Shown: positions 36,667 to 44,850 of the stretch, piece after piece
How the letters are laid out: each line of letters opens with the position of its first letter
How positions within the stretch are numbered: position 1 is the stretch's first letter
DNA from: Mangrovibacter yixingensis
GTDB taxonomy: Bacteria; Pseudomonadota; Gammaproteobacteria; Enterobacterales; Enterobacteriaceae
Reading direction: 5' to 3'
Assembly (NCBI RefSeq): GCF_020523985.1
Contig: NZ_JAIVKM010000001.1
Coordinates: 930,001 to 994,000, forward strand
Length of the DNA: 64,000 nt
Translations under genes and position numbers: made by a program
Notes under the pieces: generated by a model
Seen by the model: only the letters and a program-made list of their open reading frames with translations
Told to the model about the DNA's origin: nothing
Database searches by the model: none

Positions 36667-37122
36667 ATGATTTATGTGTTGTTAGGCATTGCACTTTCTG
36701 CTTTTGCCGTCGGAACGGTCATGTTTTATCGGTTTAGTAAAGTGACAGGAAGAAGCGTCCAATCACCTTTTACCCCGATGTATTTTTTTGATGCGCTCTT
36801 TTTTGGACTGAGCAGTAAACGTGAGATGAACATTGCTGCCTGTTCTTTTATGGTCTTTTTACTGAGCATTTGGGGGATCACCTATTTAAAATTGCGGACC
36901 AATTTTTGGGGGAGCCCTGAAAGTTATTTTGGTTTAGGGATTGCAGGGATTTTTTTTCTGATAATGCATTGCCGCTATGGTGCAAAGGATGTTGTTATCA
37001 AAAAAGATGGCCTTGCACCAATGAGGGAGTTAACCAATATCCGTCGGTCTGGCCTCACCAGCCCATTTTTGTGGTTAAGTCGGGCTGGGTACCTCGGATG
37101 TTTAATTGGCATGATACGCTGA
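36667..37122 (+). CDS. Candidate CdiI immunity protein, multi-pass membrane protein
   Basis: A 151-residue protein encoded directly behind the cdiA-type toxin region (gap of four bases), the usual place of the cognate immunity gene. It has four or five hydrophobic segments (about residues 2-21, 38-48, 55-74, 86-104 and 134-150) and so should sit in the inner membrane. Membrane immunity proteins usually go with toxins that act on the inner membrane, such as pore formers or ionophores; that is inference here. No family recognised. Confidence 0.6.
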   Translation: MIYVLLGIALSAFAVGTVMFYRFSKVTGRSVQSPFTPMYFFDALFFGLSSKREMNIAACSFMVFLLSIWGITYLKLRTNFWGSPESYFGLGIAGIFFLIMHCRYGAKDVVIKKDGLAPMRELTNIRRSGLTSPFLWLSRAGYLGCLIGMIR

Positions 37123-37174
37123 CGCAGTTTACTGAAATCTGCGATTAATCCCAATTCATCTGGTTGGGATTGTT

Positions 37175-37333
37175 GTTGAGAATAACTACCTGAGTGTGTC
37201 GGATAAGACAGAGCCTGGACTGGCAAAACAGACAATTAAGAACAGCAAAGACCCAGTAGAGCGCGAGAAATCTCAGCAGAAATATGACGAACTGCTTGAG
37301 AAAAACATTGCCAGTAATAATCACGTTAGGTGA
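37175..37333 (+). pseudogene. Orphan CdiA VENN module fragment
   Basis: Begins exactly with VENN (37175-37186), continues YLSVSDKTEPGLAKQTIKN and a charged KYDELLEKN segment, and stops at 37331-37333. This is the conserved linker that follows VENN in many CdiA proteins, so it is a displaced toxin-tail cassette lacking its toxin domain. It follows the functional-looking toxin/immunity pair, as orphan cdiA-CT/cdiI modules usually do. Confidence 0.75.
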
Positions 37334-37514
37334 AATCCTTGAAGACGAATATCAAGTAAGGACTTGCTGGGATACTTCTAAGCCTGATGCTGGAATAATG
37401 ATACTTGGTGATTACTGGCCAGCAAGTCAGCTTACAAAAAATTATGACCTTGTTGTCAGGATCTTTAGGGAGTTCTTCGATACTGGCAACGTATCAAAAG
37501 AACTTCTTAATTGA
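37314..37514 (+). pseudogene. C-terminal fragment of an orphan immunity-like protein
   Basis: In another frame from the VENN fragment, an open stretch reads ITLGEILEDEYQVRTCWD and ends VRIFREFFDTGNVSKELLN before a terminator. It looks like the tail of a small soluble immunity protein fused to the VENN fragment by deletion near 37314-37320. No family name can be given. Confidence 0.5.
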
Positions 37515-37520
37515 TATAAA

Positions 37521-37549
37521 AATCCCGCCCTCAGTTGGCGGGATTTTTT
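37521..37549 (+). terminator. Terminator after the orphan cdi module
   Basis: AATCCCGCC / GGCGGGATT (37521-37529 / 37537-37545), seven-base loop, with a T run to 37549. Confidence 0.8.
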
Positions 37550-37829
37550 GCTCAGTAATTCTATTTGTTAATAACTGAATTCATCCCGGCAGGTTATTTT
37601 ACAATGGCCTGCTTCTTACTTCTAAAGCCCCACAACCCTCGCAAGATTTTATCTTGCATGATTCTCCTTTTATTTTAATGAATTACGATTAATATAGGGT
37701 TGTATTTTTAACCCCGGATTAAAATATAGGGTCGTTGACGACTCTATGCAGACTCTCCCCTTGTGGTGTAAGCATATCTCTTTTTGTAAGCATACCTGTT
37801 TTAGTTCTATGCACTTTTTGAGATTTCCG

Positions 37830-38215
37830 GGGTTTCAGCCATCAGCCAGCGCTCTGTAATTTCCCGTGCTTCATCATCTTCGAAAAGTGAATCCAATTAT
37901 TATGGTGAATTTGCAACAGGCAGCAATTTGAATGCCCCTGTCAATATTCAGCTTAATGCTTCAGATAATAAAGGTGTCGGGAATGCCTTAATCGGTGGTA
38001 GCCGCTCTGGATATCCAATAACTACCGCGATATTCATAATGAAGCAAAATCGGGCGGCAGCCAGTTTGGGCTGAGTCTGTCTGGCGGCGTTCAACAAAAT
38101 GAAACATCAGGGCAATATAACGCCATGTCCGGGAGTACGCCATCAGCCACGCTTGCCATGGTTTCTGACAGTAGCGTCTTCGGTCCGAAAACGCGCGTCG
38201 GGGCAAAATGCCGCC
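37830..38215 (+). pseudogene. Decayed haemagglutinin-like fragment
   Basis: Several short out-of-frame stretches read like TPS-exoprotein sequence, for example ESNYYGEFATGSNLNAPVN and SGGSQFGLSLSGGVQQNE followed by TLAMVSDSSV. No continuous frame exists. It is probably a further fragment of a cdiA-type gene. Confidence 0.4.
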
Positions 38216-38219
38216 AGCG

Positions 38220-38420
38220 TCAGAATGTACTGGCAAATGCCCCAGCATATTGATAGGCCTGTGCGCCAGGGGGTGACAGCCGGGTAAAATGTTCATCCTC
38301 CGGTGTTTTACCCGTTATTGTCCTTATATGCGAAAGTGCTTCCTGCATGTAGAGTGAGTTCCACAGCATCACAGCGTTATGTATTAATATCTGTATCCGT
38401 ATTTTGGCGCAGCCACGTTA
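38220..38420 (-). pseudogene. C-terminal remnant of a Tn3-family transposase
   Basis: On the minus strand an open frame ending at 38220 reads NAVMLWNSLYMQEALSH and then a GKTPEDEHFTRLSPPGAQAY segment. This corresponds to the conserved C-terminal end of Tn3-type TnpA (pattern LWNTVYL...[21 protein letters not shown]). The catalytic part is missing. I saw no terminal inverted repeat of Tn3 type. Confidence 0.6.
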
Positions 38421-38438
38421 ACTGACCATGGAACACTT

Positions 38439-39356
38439 ATGCCCCCTTCAATGCCCGACTGGAACGATATGAGAATATTTCTGGAAGTTTATCGCAGTGG
38501 TAGCCTGTCGGCGGCCGCCAGGAAGTTGCGCATTGATGTTTCCACAGTATCACGCCACATTGCCAGTCTGGAAAAGGCGCTGTCAGCCCCGGTATTCCAG
38601 CGGTTGCCCTCCGGCCTGAAGGTAACCACGCGCGGGCGTGAAATTGTCAGCCATATTGAGTCAATGGAGTCACATTCACTGGCGATGGTCCAAACGGATA
38701 AAGCCATTCTCAGCGATTTGCCTGCCGGAGAAATCAGGATTGGTACGATGGAAGGTATTGCCTCATTTTATTTGGCCAGCCAAATTGGCAAGTTTAATGA
38801 AAAGTACCCCGACATTATGGTCGAGTTACTCACTTCACCTCATCAAGTACATGTGAACCGCCGCGAAGCTGATCTATTTCTTAGCTTTTATGCTCATGAT
38901 GTTAAAGGGCTTGATATTCTCCCGGTAGGTAAATTCAGGCTGTATTTGTATGCCCATAGTGATTACTTGCAACAATATGGTGTCCCTGCAAACGTCAGTG
39001 ATTTATCCCACCATAAATTCATCAGTTATATCGGCGACCTGATCCAACTTGATACCGTACGATGGCTTGATGATGCCATTAATAACCCGAAAATTATCTT
39101 TAGTTCCAGTAGTCTGGTAGCGCAAATGTTTGCAGCAGCCAGTGGGACAGGCATTGCGATGCTGCCTGAGTTTATGAAAGCAGAGCGATTTGGACTGCAG
39201 CGCGTGCTGGAGAACACGGTAGAAGTCAGCCGTGTCGTATGGCTTTCTGTTCACAGCGAACTTCGGTATCTGCCGAAGATGAAGGTATTCATCAACTTCT
39301 TACTGAATATATTCGAAAACGATTATCCAAACACACCAGGAATTCGTCTTGAATAG
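38439..39356 (+). CDS. LysR-family transcriptional regulator
   Basis: A 305-residue LTTR with an N-terminal helix-turn-helix (about residues 13-64, GSLSAAARKLRIDVSTVSRH) and a C-terminal periplasmic-binding-protein-like effector domain. It lies upstream of, and in the same direction as, the DUF485/symporter/nitrilase operon, 238 bases apart, and is its probable activator. The start at 38439 leaves a 12-residue lead before the HTH; the ATG at 38469 within it is possible. Effector unknown; a nitrile or carboxylate is a reasonable guess. Confidence 0.88.
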   Translation: MPPSMPDWNDMRIFLEVYRSGSLSAAARKLRIDVSTVSRHIASLEKALSAPVFQRLPSGLKVTTRGREIVSHIESMESHSLAMVQTDKAILSDLPAGEIRIGTMEGIASFYLASQIGKFNEKYPDIMVELLTSPHQVHVNRREADLFLSFYAHDVKGLDILPVGKFRLYLYAHSDYLQQYGVPANVSDLSHHKFISYIGDLIQLDTVRWLDDAINNPKIIFSSSSLVAQMFAAASGTGIAMLPEFMKAERFGLQRVLENTVEVSRVVWLSVHSELRYLPKMKVFINFLLNIFENDYPNTPGIRLE

Positions 39357-39498
39357 ACGCATTGCACTTAAATAGTGCGGTTGCTATCGCGGAAAATATA
39401 AATTAACTCATTGTTTTTCAATTGGATAAGATATTAATGAGCCTGCTTTCCCTGTAGGAAACCTATTTATGAGTAGTTAATCCCATTCCTGGTGCATA

Positions 39499-39526
39499 TT
39501 CACCTTTGCAAAAATGCAAAGGTGAA
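39499..39526. promoter_or_regulatory. 28-bp perfect palindrome upstream of the nitrilase operon
   Basis: TTCACCTTTGCA (39499-39510), four-base spacer, TGCAAAGGTGAA (39515-39526). It lies between the LysR gene and the operon, 68 bases before the DUF485 start. No T run follows, so an operator (it contains T-N11-A patterns) is as likely as a hairpin terminator. Confidence 0.5.
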
Positions 39527-39594
39527 TGCTAAATCACCAGTTTGTTGCAACTTTCCTCTTTGTTAGGATTTACGTACCAGATGAGGGGGTATGC

Positions 39595-39924
39595 ATGCAC
39601 AATGAAAAAAAAGTGACAGAACAGATAATTAATAATTTGTATTCATCCGCGGAGTTTAAATCATATAAAAACAATAAAGGTTTTACGGTTTTTACTCTAA
39701 TGATTTTGACTTTCATTTTCTTTTTTTCACTACCGCTACTTAATTCGCTTTTCCCTGATGTGATGAAATACCAGATTGCAGGTTCATTTAATATCGGTTT
39801 GCTGTGGGTAATTCTTCAGTATCCATTGGGAGCTGCAATTGCATGGGGGTATGCAAAAAAGATGATGCATTATGACGATCCTGCATGGGTCAAACAATAT
39901 CTGGAAGGTGGTGAGGCGAAATGA
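39595..39924 (+). CDS. DUF485 family membrane protein
   Basis: A 109-residue protein with two transmembrane segments (about residues 31-52 and 66-88) and a C-terminal PAWVKQYLEGGEAK tail. DUF485 proteins (YjcH in E. coli) are encoded directly before ActP-type carboxylate symporters and are thought to support them. The ATG at 39595 is preferred to an upstream in-frame start because GAGGGGG lies in front of it. Its stop overlaps the symporter start by four bases (ATGA). Confidence 0.88.
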   Translation: MHNEKKVTEQIINNLYSSAEFKSYKNNKGFTVFTLMILTFIFFFSLPLLNSLFPDVMKYQIAGSFNIGLLWVILQYPLGAAIAWGYAKKMMHYDDPAWVKQYLEGGEAK

Positions 39925-41774
39925 AAATGAAATGTCTTGTAGCTGCAATCATACTTTCTTTATTTTCTGCAACGGCGAATGCCGCCGATAATAGCATAGC
40001 CCAGCATCATAGCTTGATGACCTTTGCTATTTTTATCGTACTGTTTCTGGCCTCGCTGTCCATTACCTGGATAGCCTCACGGAAGAACAGTTCCGCCGGG
40101 GATTTCTATACCGCTGGGGGGCAAATTGGGCCGTTAAAGAACGGGCTGGCCATTGCCGGGGATTACCTCTCTGCGGCTGCGTTTCTGGGGGTTTCTGGCC
40201 TTATCGCACTGTATGGTTTTGATGGTGTGAACTATTTGATTGGTTTTTTTATCGCCTTTATTCCCGTGTTGTTACTGGTTGCGGAGCCATGCCGTAACCT
40301 TGGGCGTTATACCCTGGGCGACGTCCTGGCCTGGCGCAATGGTTTCAGGAGCACCAAGTTTGTTGCGGCAATCTCAAGCGTTATTGTGGCACTGTTCTAT
40401 ATGGTTCCGCAGATTGTAGGAGGCGCGGTGATCGTCAGAGCGCTGATTGGTATCCCTTATGAGATTTCCGTCATTGCGGTTGGCGTGCTAATGCTGATTT
40501 ATGTTGCATTTGGCGGTATGCGTGCCACCACCACTGTGCAGGTCGTCAAAGCAGTGTTGCTGATATCCTGCTGCTTTATTTTGGTGGTGTTGTCCTGGCT
40601 ACCTTTTAATTTTAACGGGCTGGCCTTCCTCAATACCCTGACCTCCGACCCGCGCCTGCAACACTATGTGATGACACTGGTCAGCGACCCGTCCTTCACC
40701 CCACAGGAAGCTGGGCAACGGTTTTTAGAGGCCGGGCTATACCTGAAAAAACCGCTTGAGCAGGTCTCACTCGGGTTGGCACTGCTGTTAGGCACAGCGG
40801 CAATGCCCCATGTTCTGATGCGCTTCTTTGCCGTGAGGAACGCGGTGGATGCCAGAAAATCTGTGTTGTGGAGCATGTTGTTCATCGGTGTCTGCCATCT
40901 GTTTATTATCGTGATTGGCTTTGCCTGTGCCCATTATCTCGGGGCGGATGCAGTCAAAGCTGCAGATAAAGGTGGCAACCTGGCAGCCCCTCTGCTTGCT
41001 CAGTATCTTGGGGGCGGCACGGACAGTTTGCTGGGGAATTTTATGCTGGCGCTGGTTGCGGCAATTTCATTCGCCACGATCGTTGCTGTTGTTGCCGGGC
41101 TGACACTGGCTGCCGCCTCCGCCATTGCGCATGATGTGTATGTCGGCACTATCAAAAATGGGGCTGCCACCGAGCGTCAGCAAGTTGCCGCCGCCAAAAT
41201 AGCCACCGTATTGATGGCCGTTGTCGCTGTCATTGCGGGTATCGAAGCAAAAGGACAGAATGTTGCCCACCTGGTGGGTCTTGGCTACGCGGTCGCGGCA
41301 TCGGCTAACCTGCCTGCGTTGGTGATGTCCCTCTACTGGCGGCGCTGTAACACCGCTGGCGTTATCGCGGGCATCGTCGGCGGCACTCTTCTGGCCATCT
41401 CAATGGTCATGATTTCACCATCGATGACCTACCCACTCCATCAACGCGCAATGCTGGAGAACCAGTTGAACACATTGGTTGCCAGTAACGACGGGTCACC
41501 TGCCACCTTAGCTAAGCGGAGCATGCTGGAAGCGCAGATTGCTGCAATACCGGACAATGCCACCAGTATTGTCGGGCTTAAAGCGCCACTGATCGAACTC
41601 AGTAACCCGGGCATTATTTCCGTACCGGCTGGTTTCCTGTTGGTTATCGTCTTCTCGCTTCTGTTCCGCGATGAACGTTCAGAACGTTTATGGAAAGAAC
41701 TGGCTGTGCGCCGGGAACTGGGACCGAAACTGAATTTACTTTCTCACGTCAACGCGCTTCAGCGGAATGAATAA
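39921..41774 (+). CDS. ActP-like carboxylate:cation symporter
   Basis: Inner-membrane SSS-family symporter of the ActP branch (acetate/glycolate permease in E. coli), 617 residues with an N-terminal signal-like segment ending ANAA and about 13 further hydrophobic segments. SSAGDFYTAGGQIGPLKNGL near residues 54-73 and GDYLSAAAFLGVSG near 77-90 are ActP signatures. It overlaps the DUF485 gene by four bases and precedes a nitrilase by seven. It may import the nitrile-derived acid or a related carboxylate (inference). Confidence 0.9.
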   Translation: MKMKCLVAAIILSLFSATANAADNSIAQHHSLMTFAIFIVLFLASLSITWIASRKNSSAGDFYTAGGQIGPLKNGLAIAGDYLSAAAFLGVSGLIALYGFDGVNYLIGFFIAFIPVLLLVAEPCRNLGRYTLGDVLAWRNGFRSTKFVAAISSVIVALFYMVPQIVGGAVIVRALIGIPYEISVIAVGVLMLIYVAFGGMRATTTVQVVKAVLLISCCFILVVLSWLPFNFNGLAFLNTLTSDPRLQHYVMTLVSDPSFTPQEAGQRFLEAGLYLKKPLEQVSLGLALLLGTAAMPHVLMRFFAVRNAVDARKSVLWSMLFIGVCHLFIIVIGFACAHYLGADAVKAADKGGNLAAPLLAQYLGGGTDSLLGNFMLALVAAISFATIVAVVAGLTLAAASAIAHDVYVGTIKNGAATERQQVAAAKIATVLMAVVAVIAGIEAKGQNVAHLVGLGYAVAASANLPALVMSLYWRRCNTAGVIAGIVGGTLLAISMVMISPSMTYPLHQRAMLENQLNTLVASNDGSPATLAKRSMLEAQIAAIPDNATSIVGLKAPLIELSNPGIISVPAGFLLVIVFSLLFRDERSERLWKELAVRRELGPKLNLLSHVNALQRNE

Positions 41775-41781
41775 GGACTGA

Positions 41782-42822
41782 ATGATGTTTTTACCTGAAG
41801 TAAAAGTGGCCGCTGTGCATGCAGCATCCGTGTATATGAATGCACAAGCCACACTGGAAAAAGCACTGGCTTACATTGCAGAAGCAAGCCGCAATGGCGC
41901 TGATCTTGTGGTATTTCCTGAATCCTATATTCCCGGATTCCCTGTATGGGCGGCCCTTTGGGGCCCTATACATAACCACCGCTGGTTTGAAAAAATGGCA
42001 GAAAACAGTCTGTTGATTGACGGCCCAGAAATAAGGGCGCTGTGCAGTGCCGCGGCGCGCCACGATATTCTGGTCTGCATGGGGTTCAGTGAACGCAGTC
42101 CGGTAAGTGTCGGCTGCCTGTGGAATTCCTCGGTGCTGATTAATCAGGACGGGAAAATCATTAACCATCACCGTAAGCTGGTTCCCACATTCTATGAAAA
42201 AATGGTCTGGGCACCGGGGGACGGCGCTGGTCTGAAAGTGTGTGAGACCCGCATCGGACGGGTTGGTGGGCTTATCTGCGGAGAGAATACCAATCCACTC
42301 GCGCGGTTTTCATTAATGGCTCAGGGAGAGCAAATTCATATTTCACAGTGGCCCTCTATCTGGCCAACAAAACGCCCCTCCACCGGGGATAATTTTGATA
42401 ACCAGGCTGCCAATCGTATACGTGCCAGTGCGCACTCATTTGAAGCGAAGTGTTTTGGCATCATGAGCGCTTCGGTCATGGATGATGACATGAAAGCCAT
42501 GCTAACAGCCCAGGATCACACGGTTGCTGATATTCTGGAAAACACGCCTCAGGCCGCCACCATGTTTGTCGACCCGACAGGTACGCCCATCGGGGATATG
42601 TTGCAGGATGAGGAAGGTATTGCCTGGGCAACCTTTGATTTAAAAAAGATCATTGATGTAAAACAGCTGCACGATGTCGTTGGCTATTACAACCGTTTTG
42701 ACATTTTTAATCTGGAAGTCAATCGGAGCCGACATGTACCGGCAACCTTCATCGGAGAGGGAGAAATGCAGGACACCCTGCCGGGACAGCCCGATATTGT
42801 ACATAGTCTGACAGAATCATAA
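41782..42822 (+). CDS. Nitrilase
   Basis: Carbon-nitrogen hydrolase of the nitrilase branch, 346 residues, converting a nitrile to its acid and ammonia in the cytosol. The catalytic triad is visible: Glu47 in FPESYIPG, Lys132 in HHRKLVPT and Cys166 in GGLICGENTNP; the CGENTNPLARF context is typical of true nitrilases rather than amidases. Start ATGATG at 41782/41785 follows AAGGA. It is the last gene of an operon with DUF485 and the ActP-like symporter, behind a LysR regulator, which makes a small nitrile-use module. Confidence 0.92.
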   Translation: MMFLPEVKVAAVHAASVYMNAQATLEKALAYIAEASRNGADLVVFPESYIPGFPVWAALWGPIHNHRWFEKMAENSLLIDGPEIRALCSAAARHDILVCMGFSERSPVSVGCLWNSSVLINQDGKIINHHRKLVPTFYEKMVWAPGDGAGLKVCETRIGRVGGLICGENTNPLARFSLMAQGEQIHISQWPSIWPTKRPSTGDNFDNQAANRIRASAHSFEAKCFGIMSASVMDDDMKAMLTAQDHTVADILENTPQAATMFVDPTGTPIGDMLQDEEGIAWATFDLKKIIDVKQLHDVVGYYNRFDIFNLEVNRSRHVPATFIGEGEMQDTLPGQPDIVHSLTES

Positions 42823-43146
42823 CGATGTCGGTGGTAGTGAACAGGTCTGGCCTGATATGCCAACTGTTGACTACTGCACCTGGCAGGGATATCCCCACTG
42901 ATGGGGATATCCTGATACGTGCTCACTGTATAATGTGTCAGGTGGGCGGTTAATTGTGTAAGCTATCCGATACTCAGTTAAGGGGTTTGAAGGGCAATGA
43001 TGTAAAAAACTATGCCAGGTACATATCTATTTGAATTTTATTGATTTATATAACCCTTATGCCTCCGGTACTTAAGCACCATAATCTGCGCAGAAGAGTG
43101 AGCACCAAAAGTTTCTGTTACGATAATGCGTGCCAAAAAACCGGAC
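42823..43146. other. Intergenic after the nitrilase gene
   Basis: No supported gene, repeat or strong hairpin seen. Confidence 0.4.
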
Positions 43147-43284
43147 ATGTTATTCAAACCGAGAAAAAATAACCATAAAGACACTGATGTTGTTTTCTAC
43201 CTTAAAGAGATAGAGCAGGGGAGTAATAAAATATTAGAGATATCAGGAGATATAAAATCAGAAGAGTTTATATTTTTCAAATAA
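43147..43284 (+). CDS. Very small hypothetical frame, 45 aa
   Basis: Open frame starting MLFKPRKNNHKD and ending SEEFIFFK, with protein-like composition but no clear ribosome-binding site. Could be a remnant of a larger gene. Unrecognised. Confidence 0.2.
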   Translation: MLFKPRKNNHKDTDVVFYLKEIEQGSNKILEISGDIKSEEFIFFK

Positions 43285-43412
43285 AAACAGCACGTTAACC
43301 GACTCCCCCCTAAATTTAATAGCTAAATTTTATTTCACTACCGCATAACTACCCTTTAACCTTAAGCGGGTGTCATTCAATGAGTTCGTATTTAACGTTT
43401 AAGGAGAAACAA

Positions 43413-44270
43413 GTGTTAAAAAGAATAACTCTTTTGGGGGCCTGTATTGCATTGACAGCCTGTTTTGGTGACAACAAAGAATTTCTCATTGATAACCCTA
43501 CCGGGCAACCATTAGCTATTTCTATTGACGCTCAAAAAATAACGGTACCGGCAAAGGAATCACAAAGTATTAAACTGAGCGCTGGTCAACATACGTTGAC
43601 ATTGGCGAATGGTGAAACGGTAAAATTCAGCGTGTTTGACGCCTGGCCTCGATCGGGTAATAGCGGTATCATCAACCCTACACGCACCCGTTATATTTAT
43701 GTGATACAAAAATATCTGGCCAAAGGCATAGAACCACAGGGTGAAAGCGGTGATGTTCACACCCTTTCTATTGACGGGCAAACTGTTACTGGCCCGTTCG
43801 AAGATCTGGGGAGTGAGATCTTTATTGATAATTCCCTCCATTATTGGGACCTTAACCCGACAGAGTCATTCCCGGCATCAATGTCATCTACATCTAAGGA
43901 AAATTATAAAACCAAAGTTTATCGCATTCAGGACTTTACGTATTATTATAATAATGAATTCTCTCCTTCAGCCGATTATAGTCAACATATACGTATCACC
44001 GAGTCGCGTTATCAGCCTCCTGAAATAACCGCACATTTTAGTTCTGCAGAACTTCAGAATAACCTGAGTGATGCCACCAAAATTTATACCGCTTTTATCC
44101 ATGCTAAGTCTGCAGGGGAACAAAAAGATTTGCTGGAAGAGTTTCAAAAACAGGACCGAGAAAAATGGCACAAAACTAAAACAGATGGTAAGGAAGTGTC
44201 TCACTATTATGACGTTATGGTTAATCTCGAGTATATAATGATGGGTTCAATTCTCGAGCTTAAGCAGTAG
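43413..44270 (+). CDS. Putative lipoprotein of unknown function
   Basis: A 285-residue predicted lipoprotein. The GTG start at 43413 is chosen because AAGGAG (43401-43406) lies 6 bases ahead and it yields a compact signal peptide MLKRITLLGACIALTAC with a lipobox LTAC; the upstream ATG at 43380 would put twelve polar residues in front. The mature part begins FGDNKEFLIDNPTGQPL and is rich in beta-prone and polar residues; its N-terminal half resembles small Ig-like lipoproteins. No Asp at +2, so outer-membrane sorting is expected. It stands alone, AT-rich relative to its neighbours. Confidence 0.75.
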   Translation: MLKRITLLGACIALTACFGDNKEFLIDNPTGQPLAISIDAQKITVPAKESQSIKLSAGQHTLTLANGETVKFSVFDAWPRSGNSGIINPTRTRYIYVIQKYLAKGIEPQGESGDVHTLSIDGQTVTGPFEDLGSEIFIDNSLHYWDLNPTESFPASMSSTSKENYKTKVYRIQDFTYYYNNEFSPSADYSQHIRITESRYQPPEITAHFSSAELQNNLSDATKIYTAFIHAKSAGEQKDLLEEFQKQDREKWHKTKTDGKEVSHYYDVMVNLEYIMMGSILELKQ

Positions 44271-44850
44271 CGTATTGTGCCCGGGCATCTACATCAACGG
44301 GATGTGGATGCCATAAATATCTGTATGTGGCTAATATTAAAAATAAACTTAAATAGAGAGCTAAGTAATTAAATTCAACTGACACTAGGAGAAAGCCACG
44401 AAGATATTGCGCATATAAAAATTTGGATGAAGAATCATTGTTGGTGATGGTCTTAATATTAAACTAAATAACTGCGCTGCATAATAGAACACTTAAAAGG
44501 CCCCTGCCTGGATTATGCTATCTGAACAATCGCCAGACATCTCAAATTACCAACTGAATATACCGGGCAGCAACCCTGAATCACCTGGTGCCGGAAGAGC
44601 ACTGGCTGATGGTTTAAAAACCGTAAATCTCACAAGATGCCTGTAACCAGAACAGGTGAGCTTACAGTATCTGTTGTTATGATTAGCCGGCATGGTGTGA
44701 AAGGCTTTTCCGCACGCGCCGGTGTGCTGGTGAAGGGCTAACATCGCCCGGCGTTGCCGTTGCTCCGGGCGAATCAGTTAATTCGGCAAGCTAAGCTTTT
44801 ACCCGCCGCAATGTGGCCTGCTGGCGGGAATATGCTGGTTGCCGTTACGC
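44271..44850. other. Intergenic between lipoprotein gene and fhuE
   Basis: Two short open stretches (about 44517-44650 and 44637-44743, plus strand) have no recognisable product. A CCCGCC/GGCGGG stem at 44802-44828 lies next to the fhuE stop without a T run. Nothing else seen. Confidence 0.35.
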
